This document shows, in pieces, positions 34,375-47,207 of a DNA stretch of 64,000 nucleotides. Each line of letters starts with the position of its first letter. Within the stretch, counting starts at the first letter, position 1. A model generated the notes under the pieces. The model saw only the letters and a program-made list of their open reading frames with translations. It was not told the origin of the DNA and did no database searches. Origin of the DNA: Massospora cicadina (Eukaryota; Entomophthoromycota; Entomophthoromycetes; Entomophthorales; Entomophthoraceae); the NCBI GenBank assembly GCA_022478985.1, contig JAKSZP010002720.1, positions 148,551 to 212,550 on the forward strand, given 5' to 3'. The position numbers and the translations under genes were made by a program.

Positions 34375-35090
34375 GCCTACCTTTCTGACATTGCGGTAAG
34401 GGCTAATTCTCTTTGATCCAAGCTTTTTACATGTCTGCTTGATAGGGATGTTTCTAGCATCAAGATCATGAAATCCCCTTTCTTGTACGCTGGACCTACC
34501 CATATTTTACCACCTGTGTTCTCATTATAAGCTTGCATAGCCGCATCTAAGCTCATGTTCACCTTCTGGTGTACCTTCTTGATCATCTTTTCAACACCCA
34601 ACACCGCTTCCACCTTGGATCCACAACTTGGTTCCATGTTGAAAGCAGGGTTGAAGCCATAGTTGGCAAAGAAGGGGTAGCAACTAATTAATTCATGTTG
34701 GCGTTGCTTTATCTGAATTGGGACATGGGGAGGTGGGAAAACCAATCTGAATGGTCTGCAGCAGTGTAACACCGCAGGAACTGTTCCAAGCAGTGGTTCA
34801 CTAATTCAATCTGTCTATCTGATTGGGGGTGATAGGCATTTGGATGGCAGGGACATATCTGAAGAGTTTTACACAACTCTTCCAAAAAGACAAAAGTAAA
34901 CTGGGGCCCTCAATCACTAATTATCTCTTAAGGGGACCCCATGAAGAGCAGTCACATGAGATACAAAGAGCCTAGCCATCTCTGTCGAAGTACTGTGGTT
35001 CTGCAAGGGATAAAGTGGGCAAACTTCATAGAATGGTCCACTACTACCATGATGGCGTCATAACCATTAGATGCATGTAACTCCACATTA
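34375..35090 (-). pseudogene. Gypsy-B1 integrase C-terminal half, degenerate
   Basis: The minus strand shows VVVDHSMKFAHF near 35,040, then a degraded D-N-G segment and YHPQSDRQIELVN near 34,820, the usual end of the Ty3 integrase core. A C-terminal part (VHQKVNMSLDAAMQAYNEN, VGPAYKKGDF) is open at 34,377-34,772. Several stops and shifts make it inactive. The zinc-binding N-terminus was not found. Confidence 0.65.
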
Positions 35091-35129
35091 CATCCACTGA
35101 TACAGATGTCCAAGGCCCTTGTTAAAGAT

Positions 35130-36290
35130 CATTTTTAAACAGTGATCTCCGCTAGTGTTTAAGGCCAACCAGTATAGAGACTGGATGACCTTTGCTGTTT
35201 CGCCTTCATTGGCGTACCAACCCCCTACAAGTCCACATCCAACCCACCAACACAGCAGACCAACGATTTCGCCTTAGCTCCAGGGTCCTTGGTGTGCCCT
35301 GGTGAGTCCTTCCCCCATCCTGGGCAGCCAAGGCACTCCTGCGCTGCCCCACCCTCCTGACCCTTCACCAACCCATCTGGGAATGCCCTGGCGAGTCCAT
35401 CCCCCATCTTGGGTAGTTAGGGCACTCCCACACTTCACCCTACAGGGCTGAAGGCCAGTCAGCACATTGTCATTGGTGGCTGGTTGGCCAGGTTCCCACT
35501 GGTTCCTCATAGGGAAGAGGTATGGGAGCTGTAAGCGTTGCCCACTACAGGCACGTCACCCCACGCCTACTTTTGGGATCTCCAGTCCCATCTTCTCCTA
35601 ATCTAGCAGAGTATCTACTAACAACTAAAATAAGTTGGCAAAAGAGATATTTTTATTTTGAGGGAAGAATGACTTACTTATACTATAGGCTACTGCACCT
35701 ATGAAAACCCCTTATCCATAAAAACCAGAACTTCAACCAATTACATTCATTTAAAATAGAGACGCTCTTCTAATCCGCTCATCCTGTTAACCAATTATTA
35801 TGTTGACTCATCCTCATCATGAGTTGCTGGTTCAGTCATATATAAATTTCCATTATAAACATACTTTTGAGCATCCTTGGCATAAGTCACCAGTACTCCA
35901 AATTTGACAGAAAATTAATAGATGGATGATTAATAACGAATACTTTGGCTTTCTGTCACAAAAAAACCATAATCATCTTCTATGGCAGTTGGCGCAGTGA
36001 TATGATTCCGCCAAACTTGGATTTAAGTTAACAAAAATTCACCAGAAGCTTGTAAAATGAAAACATCAGCTTTACGATAGAAATTCTACAATTATCCACA
36101 ATTTTGGAGTTGTCGCTAAACAAGGAATCCGCCATACCTAAAACAATTATTATTTTTATAACATCAGATAATATCAAACTAGGCGATTAGATGGCAATCA
36201 TGTCTGACTAACTGACACCCCTAATTCTAATATTATTTGGAGGAATACATCTGATTAATTTTCTGTTAGCCCTTCAGCCCTTTTCTCTGA
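35130..36290. other. Unclassified non-coding block inside gypsy-B1 pol
   Basis: This stretch lies where the N-terminal integrase should be. The first 400 bp (35,160-35,540) are strikingly GC-rich and contain two related units with CCCTGG(T/C)GAGTCC near 35,297 and 35,388. The rest is AT-rich without an ORF. It is probably another nested insertion, but I could not define ends or duplications. Confidence 0.4.
35297..35450 (+). repeat. Two GC-rich ~90-bp imperfect tandem units
   Basis: Unit 1 (from about 35,297) and unit 2 (from about 35,386) share CCCTGG(T/C)GAGTCC, CCCCCATC(C/T)TGGG and GGCACTCC in the same order. Base composition differs sharply from the surrounding AT-rich DNA. Confidence 0.6.
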
Positions 36291-36656
36291 TACCAACAAC
36301 CTCACGAGGGGCATGCAATTCAGCTTCATTTGATTGCAGACCAGTCACTCCTTACAATACCTAGAAACCTGCAAGCTAATCCTTTTCAATTGTGAGTGCG
36401 CCAGATCATCTCTAGTGTCTTCACCTTCCCAGGATGGCCAACAGTGATTCTGTCATTATGGTCCTGTATAATTCCCAGGCGAAGTGGTCCTGTGAGAACC
36501 CATAGGCCCCCTGGAACCACGCCATCTCCTTCACATGGTAACCCCTGGTAATGACCTCCTGATTTAACTCACTCTTGGAGAATACCATAGTATACTCAGT
36601 CAACAACTTCTGTGAAAGAACTACCTTTCTAAAAAATACCATATTCATTCAAATTT

Positions 36657-37073
36657 TCAAGAATAGTAAGTGCTGGCCCATAGGTCAAAGGGAGATGGAA
36701 GTTGTGACACAACCTTACCCAGAAGAATCATCAAGTGGGTATTACGCAACTCTACCTCCGTAGGATTGGGAGCCAGTACAGGGATTTGGCTCAAAGCATC
36801 CGCCAAACCATTCTCCTTGCCCTTTGTAAATTTATTATAAAACACAAATTGGGCCAGGGTCTCATGCCAGCGGGTTTGCCATGTGGTCAAGACATGAGCT
36901 GCGTGGTAGTACAACAAGACATGGTGATCTATACAAACGTGGAATGGTTGGGATGAGCCATGTAAGTGATAATGCCAATAGGTAAGCGCCTCAACCACTG
37001 CCAATAACTCTTTGCCATAAATGGCGTAGCTTAACTCTGGTAGATACATTTTTCTGTAAAAGTATCCCACCAT
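36657..37073 (-). pseudogene. Gypsy-B1 RNase H
   Basis: The frame reads LSYAIYGKELLAVVEAL, then IDHHVLLYY and KGKENGLADALSQIP. These are the hallmarks of a Ty3/gypsy RNase H and the start of the tether to integrase. The usual TDH is IDH here. It belongs to the pol polyprotein and degrades RNA in RNA-DNA hybrids. It is open but isolated by stops on both sides. Confidence 0.8.
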
Positions 37074-37328
37074 ATAGTCTCTATGCTATCCTAGCTTACT
37101 TGTAATAATCCAGCTGTTATGGCGAAGTTGGAGGCATCAGTAGTTACAATGAACTCTTTTTCTGGATCTACACGGCAAAGGATGTATGTGGACAACAGGA
37201 TACACTTTACAGCTTGGAAGCCATCCTGCAAACTGGGGGACTACTATAGCACTTTCGCTTCACTTTCCTTATACAGGGCGCCACCACCTCAGAAAAATTT
37301 GGCATAAATTTCTTAAGGAACATACATG

Positions 37329-38345
37329 TTAAAAAAACATACTTGATTCCTTGACTAAAGTTTGGGCGGGCCAATCATGAATTGCCTTCTCCTTTTCTGG
37401 AGCTATCCTTTGGCCTTGGTCAAAAACAATGTTGCCCAGGAAGTTGACCTGGGACTTGAATTCACACTTACTTATTTTTAGCGCAAGGTCAGCTGCCCTC
37501 AAATGCTCCACCACCTGCCAAAGATGTACTGCATGGGACTCATGATCAGGGGGAAACAACATAATATCATCCATGTAGGCTATCGCGCATACCCCCAGCA
37601 GGCTCCCTAAAGCTATCAATACGGCGTTGAAAAATAGCAGGGGCATTCTTAAGCCCAAAGGGCATGACCTGGAACTGGAAGATCCCTTTTCTGGTATGGA
37701 ATGCGGTCAAACACTCTTATCTTTTTTTAATCTGGATCTGATTGAATGCGTTGAGGCAATCCAGCTTGGCGAAAACTTTTATCTTCAAATAGCGAGAAAT
37801 CTGTGAGTCCACTTGGATGAGATGCGAGTCTGAGTTCTGTGACATTGTTGAGATTTCTCATAATCTATGCGTAGTTGTAAGGTACCATCTGCCTTCTCCA
37901 CAAAGAGAAGTGAGGAGCATACTGGGGAGGTGCGCTGAAATATTACGCCTGAAGCTAACTGCTCCTTAACCCACACATCTAAGGCTGCTTCCTCTTGTAC
38001 AGTCAATGGGTAAATGGGAGAAGATATACTTACCTGATCAACAGAAAGCTTGTACTTGCAATCAAACTTTGAATGAGCTGGTAGTAAATTGGCTGAAGAT
38101 GCATCAAATGAGGATTCCAGACCCTCCAAACAGGAAGGTAAGGGTACCTCCAGAGTGGACTTCAGCGATAGAGCAATACTGAGAGTGTGAATATTGGGCC
38201 AGTGGGGTAGATCGCCTTGAAAATTAGCCTTAGACAAAGGAACAACTGATGTGCGACCATTTTTTAATGTTAAGGCTAAGGTATTGTCTTTCAAGTTGGT
38301 CCTGACGACAAACTTTTTCCACCACTCTTCTCCCAAAAAATGGGG
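37329..38345 (-). pseudogene. Gypsy-B1 reverse transcriptase, frameshifted
   Basis: The N-terminal part (37,785-38,336) contains SPVCSSLLFVEKADGTL followed by LRIDYE, the standard Ty3 motifs 1-2. The palm lies in another frame at 37,329-37,658, with the intact catalytic YMDD at 37,566-37,577 and FLGNIVFDQG after it. The upstream portion is cut by gypsy-A at 38,346. The minus-strand frame continues across the insertion at 52,968, reading FLGEEWWKK once the insertion is removed. Confidence 0.82.
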
Positions 38346-39063
38346 TGTTGGGATTTTTGCCCATATTCCCAGCCTGCTAGATTACCTGGTATCTCTAGGG
38401 GATAAATTTCCTAAAGCGAAGTAAATTGGAAATTGGTTGACCCAAATTTTGGAGGAACTACTTTCAGGGGATTTTAGTATATTTGTCTGGTCATATCCAT
38501 TGGGGATTGATCTGGATGAATACCTAATATATTATTGGGCAGAGCGGCTGACAAAATAGGAGCATTTGATATTAATTAACTATCAGGTGTACCAATTGGG
38601 ATTGGTCAGGTTTCATTACCAACTGATTGGGAATGTTTAATGAGTTGCGAGGCGAGTGATGCCACCTGCAACTAATGAATCGATTGGTTGGTGAAGTGAC
38701 CTGCCATAATTGGTAAAAAGTCCCATTACCTAAGCAGGTCACTAGCCAATTATGGTTGATTCGCTTGGATTGAGAGGAAAACGTTAGGGACACATTTCTG
38801 ACTCTTTCTGTTTGAGGTCTCGAGGATGTCCAATGTCAGAATCCTAGCCAGGATGGGGAAGAACATTGCTTCTGAGACGAGGAAGGGTGATTCAATGACA
38901 ATGGCTGCCATTTCATTGAAGAGGTGTCAACCGAGGGTTAGATGGCTGAATCCCCTATATTTAAATTTATTGTGGGGAAGGCCGACCATGGGACGGACAC
39001 TTCCAAATATGACTCAGACGAGACAAAACTCAGTACCAGGTGAGGCACCCCAGAGAAGCGATG

Positions 39064-42000
39064 CTATCTCTTGTTGCCAGCGGGAATGCCACTTATCAGA
39101 GAAGGGGAGGGAACGTGTGTAGGGGGCGTAGCCACTATTGAGCACGTGTGGAGGAAGGGGTCTGATTTGATGAACCAGACTGGGAACCAGGAGGAGACCA
39201 GCTGCCGGCGACGTGGTGGGAGATATCCAAACATCCACGCTTGAAAGTGATCCACCAAATGAGACCGGAATCTGTGGACAGCTTCAGGGAGGGTGGGGAT
39301 GGATCCGGCGATGGCATCCAAGACAATCGTGTGGATAGTCCACATGGCGATTGCAACCACCAGAGCACGAAGGGAGGGTGGTGGGGGGAGGCCATTGATG
39401 AAGCAAACATATCTCTTGACAGACTGAAGGGATGTGTTTGATCCTGGCCTAGCAGACGTTGGACTTCGCGCCATATTACTTTAGAGGTGGGGCACTTCTC
39501 CAGGCGGTGAAACAGCGTTCCATACTGGCCACACATGACACAGGATGAGTGTAAAGCATTAGAGCGCTCAGCTGTACGATACACCCGCCTCAGGCAGCGC
39601 CACACATGGGAGCGGACCTGAGGCTGCAACAGAGGATGGTGTGCGTATTTCCAGATAATCTTTTGGGTCTCAGTGGAATAAGGGATGTCCATCATGTCCA
39701 GGTAGTCCACCCTGGATAGGACTTGGGGTCGAATGGGGATCACGCCATCATGGATGGGTAGCCCCTGTACCTCTTGTGTGAACTGAGGAGAGGGGCGGCC
39801 TCTTCGGGTTGTATGTCCACTAATACGAATTCTCCACTCTGCGCTTTGCATGGAGAGTAGGATTCGTTTGTAGTGGGTTTTGGTCCCGTGAGGACCTGTG
39901 GCTGATGTGTGTGATGCGAGGTATTTCATCAGGGAGTGGGGGTTTGATGGATTGTTGAGGCCCAAGGCTTGGGAGAAGTTGGAGCGGGCCGCGTGGGACC
40001 AGTGTTGGGATGGGAGTGTAGGAGCAGTGACGGCCGCAATCCAGGTGCCTAGGATCTTGGCGGCATGGGCTTTGAAGTCAAGTAGGCCCATGCCACCATG
40101 ATGATGAGGGCCAAACATGACCTCTAGCCGTACTGGTGGAGGGCGGCCTGACCAAAGCCAACCTTGTAGCAAAGCATACAGGGATTTGAAGAAGCTTGGG
40201 GAGAAGGGGATGGCGTGGGCTCCAAACCAGACTTTGGATAGGAGCATAGAGTTGGCAAGAACAACCCTGCCAGTGAGGGTAGTAGGGTGGTCTCTGAGAG
40301 AGGTGATTCGCTTCGTCACGTTGTCCAGTATATGGCCCTCCATTACTGCTGACGTGTATCTTCCTGCCTCCAACCACACGCCCAGATGGCGTACCGGTCC
40401 TATGGTAGGTCGCGGCACAAAGGGGAGCACCAGTGGAGCGGTGTGTTTTGAGTTAGTAAGGCGTGGACTTGAGCGATTAACTGGGCTGGGTTGGGAACTA
40501 CTTGCTGGGGACCAGCAGTTCTGAAACTGACCAAGGAGGATGATTTTGGTTTTGGAGGCATTCAGTGCCGCGTTGCTTACCCAGGAATATTCCTGGATGA
40601 GGGCTTCAAGCGCACGTGCATCTTTATTATTAGACACCCCCACCACGCAATCATCTGCAAATGCCATCATCTTGACTGGGGTTTGGCCTGGCACATGGAC
40701 CCCAGTGAGTTGGGCATTCATATTTCGTAGTAGTGGGTCAAGGCTGAAGTTGTATAAGAGTGGGCTCAGGGGGTCCCCTTGTCGCAGGCCCCTTTGAGGA
40801 TGGACTACTTCCATTAGGAAACCTGGGCCGCGCACAGCCATTGTTGCAGATTCCGTGAGCAGCATCACCCAGTTAATGAAGCGGGGAGGTAGGCGGAATT
40901 GTTGGAGGCAGGCCCTAAGGTATTCCCAGTTTACTCTATCATAGGCCTTTTGTTGGTCCAAGAATACAAGTGCCCCAGAGGCTGTGGACTGACACACATT
41001 AGCCACAGAGTGCACGTTATCCCAAATCGACCTTCTGGGGATGAAACTGAATTGTTCTGGAGAGATGGTGGCAGATGCTACAGTCCCTAAATGGTTAGCC
41101 ATGATTTTTGTTAAAATTTTGGTGTCTGTGTTTGTTAGAGAAATGGGGCGCCAGTTGGCTAAGTCTAGCCTATCCCCTTTCTTGAAGAGTGTGACTGTAA
41201 AAAGCCTCATGTCCTCCTGGTAGGAGGCGCGTTTCCAACAGGCTTTGGTTGAGTGAGGCTAGCAGCAATGGGGATATGTATTTAAAATATTTTTTGTAGA
41301 ACTCATATGGAATGCCATCTGGGCCTGGGCATTTTTGGTTTGGCGCACCGCGAATGGTAGTCCATAATTTGTTTGGAGTAATTAAATTCATTATTTCTGG
41401 GTATTGGAAAATGGTGCAGATATGAGCTCTGTTGAGAAATTCCACCATTTCAGCCGGCTGAATTGGTTTGGCTCGGTATAACTTGAAGTAATATCTTTGC
41501 GTTTCGATTGCCACTTCAGCCAGTGTGTCCACGATAGAATTATCCGATCTTCGCACCTGTGTGCAGGCCACGCTCTGGCGTGGTGCAAAATTTTTTGAAG
41601 AAGTATGCGGTGCACTTGTCGCCTTTAGTGATGCGTGTGGCCCTGTATTGGACACAAACCCGATGTTTGTGTTGCCTTTCAAGTGCGTTGAGGTGGGCTG
41701 CTGCCTCCGCCCACTTCTGGCCCCATGCAGGGCTATATCCTGAGGCTGGAATGTTGGACTCCAAGTGGGCCAATTCCACCAGCGTGCGCGATATAACCAC
41801 TGATGTGGCTCATGAGCGTCTGTATGAGAGATGGCGATAGTGGCGGATGGTGTCTTTTTTGAAAGTTGCCCATGTGGAAATGGGGTCTGCACAAAATGGT
41901 GCAACAAATGATTTTGCCAAAGTTGCCTCTTCCACCCACGTGGAAAATCCTGGTGACGCAAGCTCTGGGGGGCAGATTTTGCACCAATGTGGGGCCTTTG

Positions 42001-42720
42001 CAACTGTGACGGGTAAGTGGTATGTTATTGAGACCAGACGGTGGTCAGAGAATTCTATTTTCATTGTTTTGAAGTGGGAGATGTGGGGTTGGAATTTCGC
42101 CAGCGCTAGAATAAGGTCAATGCGGGTCATGGACCTTAATTGGCCGTTGTGGATGTGGGGACACATCATGTTTTTGAGCAGTGGGGCATGTCGTGGCAGC
42201 GCATCCATTAACCCAAGGGTGGCTTTTAGAACGCGTAGTTCTACGTGACCCTGTGGGGCGTGGGGTGAGGGCAGCCACCAGTCCATTGGTGAGGTTAGCC
42301 AACAGTTCATGTCACCAATTAGGAAAGAATTGGGGGGTAGCAGGAGGGATTTGACCGACAAGAAAAATTCCTGATGCTCTTGTGCACCGTTTGGGGTGTA
42401 AATGTTGACAATTGTGTGTGCAACATTGGCCCATGAGAAGGTGACAACGAGCACTCAGTCATTTAGGAATGTTTCTGAAGATGTAAATTTGAAAAAATTG
42501 TTTTTCCAAATTAGCACCCCACAGTGCTTCGACCAAAAGGATAGGGATGGTAGGAGCATTGTTTTCCAAGCATCCTTGGAACCTCGTGGACAGTGGGTTT
42601 CCTGGATTACAGGATATCCACGGGTAAATTATTTTGTAAAAAACTCAGTTTCCTAGCCCGGGATGGGGAGGCCTTGAGTCCGGCAATATTCAGCATCCCT
42701 AGAGTGAAGGTTTCCCCCAT
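39064..42720 (-). pseudogene. LINE4 ORF2, nearly intact endonuclease-RT
   Basis: The ATG at 42,720 opens the endonuclease. NIYTPNG, GDMNCW, RIDLIL and SDHRLV are open at 41,810-42,454. An extra T near 41,200 shifts the frame, then 691 codons are open to 39,135. These include NWRPISLTNTD, KAYDRVNWE, GLRQGDPLSP, FADD at 40,650-40,661, and the zinc finger CVMCGQYGTLFHRLEKC. A second shift near 39,385 leaves the true C-terminus (WMFGYLPPRRRQLVSSWF) in another frame ending at 39,064. Few lesions separate it from a working L1-type ORF2. Confidence 0.88.
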
Positions 42721-43032
42721 CACACCTTAGGTGCGAGGGGATGGGCCCCCTGGCCCACCAGCCTCTTCCAGGTCCCCACGGGCTTTCACAGCAGCGCGGG
42801 TATTAGCAGCAACGCTATTGGGGTTTTTGTTAATTTTTGTGGAAAGAGTCGCGTTGGCTTTGGCCTTCGCTTTTTGTTTTCCCGACGTTGGACGAATTTT
42901 TTGCGGTGCGGATAAGTTTGGTGCACCGTCAAGTGGGGCAAAAAAATTTTTTTGGTTGGGATAGGTCCCAAGTCAGTTTCAACTGGGGCTTGGGTGCAGC
43001 GATTGGGTGAGATCAAATCTCCCATCAGATCC

Positions 43033-44143
43033 TCAGATTGAGTGGCCCGTTTGGCTTGGGCCTCCCCAATCTGATTGGGTGATGGATTCCCGAGTTGCTT
43101 CCACCACGAAGGTCTCCATATCCTCCTGGCATTGTGAGTGTGGGATGGTGGTGGTGACCTTGGCCGCTTCCTTGGCCGTGGTCCTATGGGCCTGCTTGGC
43201 CTTCTTCCACTCCTGTGGGGAGATGGGCTTTACCAATAGGTAGCAGCCTTGTGCTCCCCATGGGAAAGCCTCTTTGGTACTTGCGGTTGGTTCGTAGTGC
43301 GCCTCTCCACTGGCCATGGCCGCTGAGGGGTGCTCTTGGAATGTAACGCCCTCTTTAATGGGGCACACATGTGCCTTATGGCCGAACGCATCACAGTGGG
43401 TGCAAATGGGGGGCGCGCTGTCCACGGTTACCCAGAATGGGTGGGTGGTGTGCCCTGCGATGTCAATAAAGGTGGAGTGCGGGATCTGGGTTAGGTCCTT
43501 CGCGATCTCCTCAGTTGGGGTCAGAACTGCGATGGCTTTGCCAGTGCACAGGTGTGGCATCAGCGTGAAACGTTGCATTTTGAAAGATTGTATTTCGCCA
43601 TATATGGTGAGACCATCTTTCAGGTGTTGCTCCAAAATGTCACATTTTACCGTAGTAGGCAAAAAGTCAAATGTGAGGAAAATTTGGTTTGATTTTGTCC
43701 ATCTGGTGCGTTTAGTTTTGATGACCCATTGCCCTTCAGGGAGGTCGACCACTACGCACACCGCTGCAGCCTCATCTGCTGCTATTTTGCTTTCAAAACC
43801 TAGGTCCAGCCAACTGTGTGACATGGAGTGAGGTGCAACGTACACCGCGGTCAGGAAAATTTTGTGTACATCTTCACAAAATTTTTCCCATAGGGCCATT
43901 TTTTGGATGTCCAGATAAACACGGACTCCAAATTCCACCGATAAAAGTGGCTGGGAATGTGGTGTATTGATGTACTGGTTGCATCATGCTTGCCACGCGA
44001 GTATCTCTGGGGAAATTGTGACCGCCGGTTTTTTTTAGATTTTTATCTATTCCGCCGGATTCTCTGGGGCATTTTCAAACATTAGAGGCCGCGGGCCTTC
44101 CGCCTGCTCCTCTTGCCTTGCTTGCCCAACTGCTCCCAGACAT
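43033..44143 (-). pseudogene. LINE4 ORF1 with intact CCHC knuckle
   Basis: The family start ATG is at 44,143, but a TGA (CGA in LINE1) stops it after 22 codons. The main body is open from 43,938 to 43,033. It contains LDLGFESKIAADEAAAV, WTKSNQIFLTFDFLPT and LEQHLKDGLTIYGEI, followed by the knuckle CTHCDAFGHKAHVC at 43,362-43,403 and an alanine/lysine-rich tail. This is the reference copy for the family's RNA-binding protein. Confidence 0.85.
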
Positions 44144-44807
44144 GGGCGCAGACTAATCCCCTCTATGAGATTATCAAACTAGATTTAGTCTTGAATTGAA
44201 TGGGTTGAAAAAGTGTTTGCAACGAGAAAGAAAAGTTTCATCTGAATCCCCTATAAATTCCCTAGGATTCACATTAATAATGGATATTTAAAAACATAGT
44301 TAGAAACACATATACACTTATACATTACTACTTTAGAACATAATTAGTTTTATTGTAGATTCAGTAATAGTTAGACTATTAGCATCTAGCGTGAAGATTC
44401 CATCTCAAGGATATTTTTGCAGAAGGCAATAATTGGTAGACTCTCAGAGAAGAGCAGAGATCTGAGTGGGAATCTAGAGATGAAGGGAACCACAGCTAAG
44501 GGATTGCTGCCAACTGTGTGTTGGGCTGAAGGAGACTGCCATCAGAGGATCTTAACAAAGATTGAGTGGACAGGATTACATGGAACAAATCCCTATTAGT
44601 ATGATATCAAGTATTAATCAGAAATACCAGTTAAAGCGTTGGGCCTGAATATAATTCTAACTCAACTATGGATAATAGTCATCATACTATAATTGGATTA
44701 TGCTTTTATTCTTATAATGCAAGGTGCATGAGGAAATCAATCCTGTGCAGTAGAAATATTACTAGGGTTGACCTCTGATAATCAACCAAGAGTAAATTTT
44801 TACAAGT

Positions 44808-44825
44808 TGGTGCTCACTATAGGGG
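44808..44825 (+). promoter_or_regulatory. Primer-binding site of gypsy-A
   Basis: TGGTGCTCACTATAGGGG begins three bases after the LTR end at 44,804. It is almost identical to the A' site at 8788 and would pair with the CCA end of a tRNA. Confidence 0.7.
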
Positions 44826-44851
44826 TAGTTGAGTAGAAGAATTTACCCAGA

Positions 44852-46122
44852 ATGTCATACAAAGAAGAGATGCGCAAGTTGTGGACCAAGATCGCCACAG
44901 TGAACCAGAACCCCTTAAACTCTGTGGACCACTGGGAGTTTGCAGCCTTTAGAAGAACGAGTTCCAAGGTGTAGGAAGGAGTTGACAAAGTAGCCAACTT
45001 TGGGAATGAGTTACTTGGAAAAATAAACTCGTTAAAAAGGAAATAAGGAGACCTCATCCGAGAGGTCCTATTCCTGAAAATGGAATGTGAAGCAGATTGC
45101 ATTTATTTAAGAAAATTTGGTGCAGACATTGAGAAGTTAATGAAAGAAATAGAGAAATTGAAAGCACACAGAAGTGCAAGTGTTTCTGACATGGACAGTG
45201 ATGCCAAAGAAGGAAGTCCTCAAACAATACTTGGGAAGATGAATGCCCTGAGAAATATGCCACCCGCATTCAATGCTATTTTAGAGATGACACCCAAAGT
45301 CACTCTGCAAGTGAGCCGAGTAGCTGAACTGAGAGAATTGGCCCAAAATGAATCAGAGGAATTCAGAGCAACACCTAAATTGCCCACATTCCATTGGGAT
45401 AACACCCCAGCATTTTTCCAACTATTCAACATGACTATGAATGGATATGGGGATCATCAGAAGGCGTTGACAGTCATGAATTGTTTGAACACAGATTGCC
45501 AGAATCTGATGTTACCTCACTTGGAGGGGGACAGCTGGTCCTATGCTGAGGCTAAAGCGGCCATAATAAAGGAGTTTGGCAGTCCAACCCGCATGTCAAA
45601 ATGCAAGCAAGACTTTATGGGAATTCAATTCCGTAAAGACAAGTCTCTTACAAGCTTCGCAGATTAATTTTACCAGGAATCACAGATCCTGGCTGGAGTG
45701 AAGGTGTTAAATGACTTTGATGCAAGAATCGCCTTGCAAGCAGCCCTCCAGCCCTATTGCAATTTGCATCAAATGATGTCTACTGTATTTGTGACCAAGA
45801 TAACTACCTCACAAATGGTAGACAATTTGAAGATTTTGGGAGCAACGTTTGATGCTCCAAATAGAAGCTTCAAGTCAAATCTGGTCCAAAGTTTGAATCC
45901 CACAAAGAGAGGCGAAGGAGCAAAGGAGACTTTTAACTGAACTGTGCCAGGGAATAAGCCCAAGGATTTCAAACGGTTAAACAAAAAGAAAAGGTCTGCT
46001 TCCATTGTGGCGAAAAAGGGCATTTTGCCGCACACTGCAAAAAGCTGAAGGATCAAGTTAATGTGGTCCAGGCTAAAGAGACAGCAGTAGCTAAGGATTC
46101 AGGAAAAAGTCCCGTTGCCTAG
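44852..46122 (+). pseudogene. Gypsy-A gag, disrupted
   Basis: The ATG at 44,852 reads MSYKEEMRKLWTKI. After early stops, a capsid-like domain is open at 45,080-45,667 (LPTFHWDNTPAFFQLFNMT, FGSPTRMSKCKQDF) and continues in the same frame after a TAA at 45,665 up to 45,940. The zinc knuckle CFHCGEKGHFAAHC is at 45,997-46,038, one frame over. Gag packages the genomic RNA. Two stops and one shift would have to be reversed for it to be read through. Confidence 0.82.
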
Positions 46123-46139
46123 ACAAGGAACAGTCTAGA

Positions 46140-46982
46140 GTGGCGGAGAAACCTGTTCCTCCCAATATTATGAATGAAGAAATAGATATTAGTGATCTAT
46201 CTGTGGATGACGAGCAAGATCAAATATATCAAGTGGTCAACATGGATATAAACGCCATGACCAGAGCCAGGTCGAAGAAGATTGACCCCAAGATAGTTCA
46301 GGAGGTTGCCCAGCTGTACGCCTAACAACTGGCGGAGAAGATTCAGACAACTGAGAATCCAGATGAGTTAACTGATGTTTGCTTAGATGAGGCCAACCTG
46401 TCAATTCCCCTTGGTGCAATTAAGGAATTGTTTAATACATTATCAGCGCAGATCATTAATACCCTAGATTCAGCTAATAACGCCACAATTCACTCAGTAA
46501 ATACCCTATTACAATACTCCAAGTATACATATATAGATATTCAGGTGAATCAAGTAAGGGTAGGTGTGATAGTTGACAGCGGAGCGCCCATCAACATTGT
46601 GTCAACCAAGCTGGTGAAGAAGATGAAGATCTTTCAGGACTTGGAACACAAGAAGGAATACGGAACAGTTGGGATGAACACCACCGTTTCCTGTGGAGCA
46701 TATAGTGCGCTGCCACTACAATTTGGGTCATTGGTGGTATCTGCGCCATCAATAGTTTTGGTGAACCAAAACTATGATATCCTGATTGGAATGGAGTTTC
46801 TGCAGAAAAATGGAGTTAAATGTAACTTTGAGGATAATATGTTGACCATCCTGGGTCAGACATTACCATTAGTATATCAAAAGAATGGTGAAGTTCCATT
46901 GAACCAGAGAAATAACTTTATCAACTTGATATACAATGATGGCATTGTACCAATTCAGTACCAATTATTTGATAGGAAGTGA
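46140..46982 (+). pseudogene. Gypsy-A aspartic protease region
   Basis: An acidic linker is open at 46,140-46,325. A 184-codon frame at 46,428-46,982 carries the protease: VDSGAPINIV, with the catalytic aspartate at 46,575-46,577, and NYDILIGMEFL, the standard second motif. It matures the polyprotein. A TAA at 46,323 and a TGA at 46,981 separate it from its neighbours. Confidence 0.8.
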
Positions 46983-47207
46983 CAAGAGATGCCAGCTGTA
47001 ATCCTAGAAAACTGGGGAATCTTTTTACAGATCAAGAAGGAGAAAACCATACCAGCCAGATTGCAGATGATAGTTAACACAGGGTTGACTCTAGAGATTC
47101 TGGAGTTGTTGTATGGAGAAGTTGGAATCCCCTGGAAGGAGTCCAGAGTGGAGCCTTGGGTGGCTCTTAGGATAATTATGCCGGGCCATAGATAAATACA
47201 AGTTTTC

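Larger units (their letters stand above)
38960..44241 (-). mobile_element. LINE4: best-preserved LINE copy, minus strand
   Basis: The reverse-oriented copy is flanked by a perfect 14-bp duplication, ctgaatcccctata, at 38,946-38,959 and 44,242-44,255. The tail TTTAAATATA is at the 38,960 end. ORF1 keeps 301 open codons and ORF2 keeps 691, the longest transposon frames in the window. It is likely among the youngest insertions, since it sits in the youngest gypsy LTR and its duplication is identical. Confidence 0.94.
38346..44804 (+). repeat. Left LTR of gypsy-A, split by LINE4
   Basis: The LTR occupies 38,346-38,959 and 44,256-44,804. Rejoined, it aligns with 51,799-52,962. It begins TGTTGGGATTTTTG and ends TTTTTACA. 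LINE4 separates the two halves and duplicated ctgaatcccctata. Confidence 0.92.

Noticed and set aside
40491..40797. Plus-strand ORFs opposite the LINE4 reverse transcriptase
   Set aside because: They recur opposite every LINE RT because they are shadows of the conserved sense frame.
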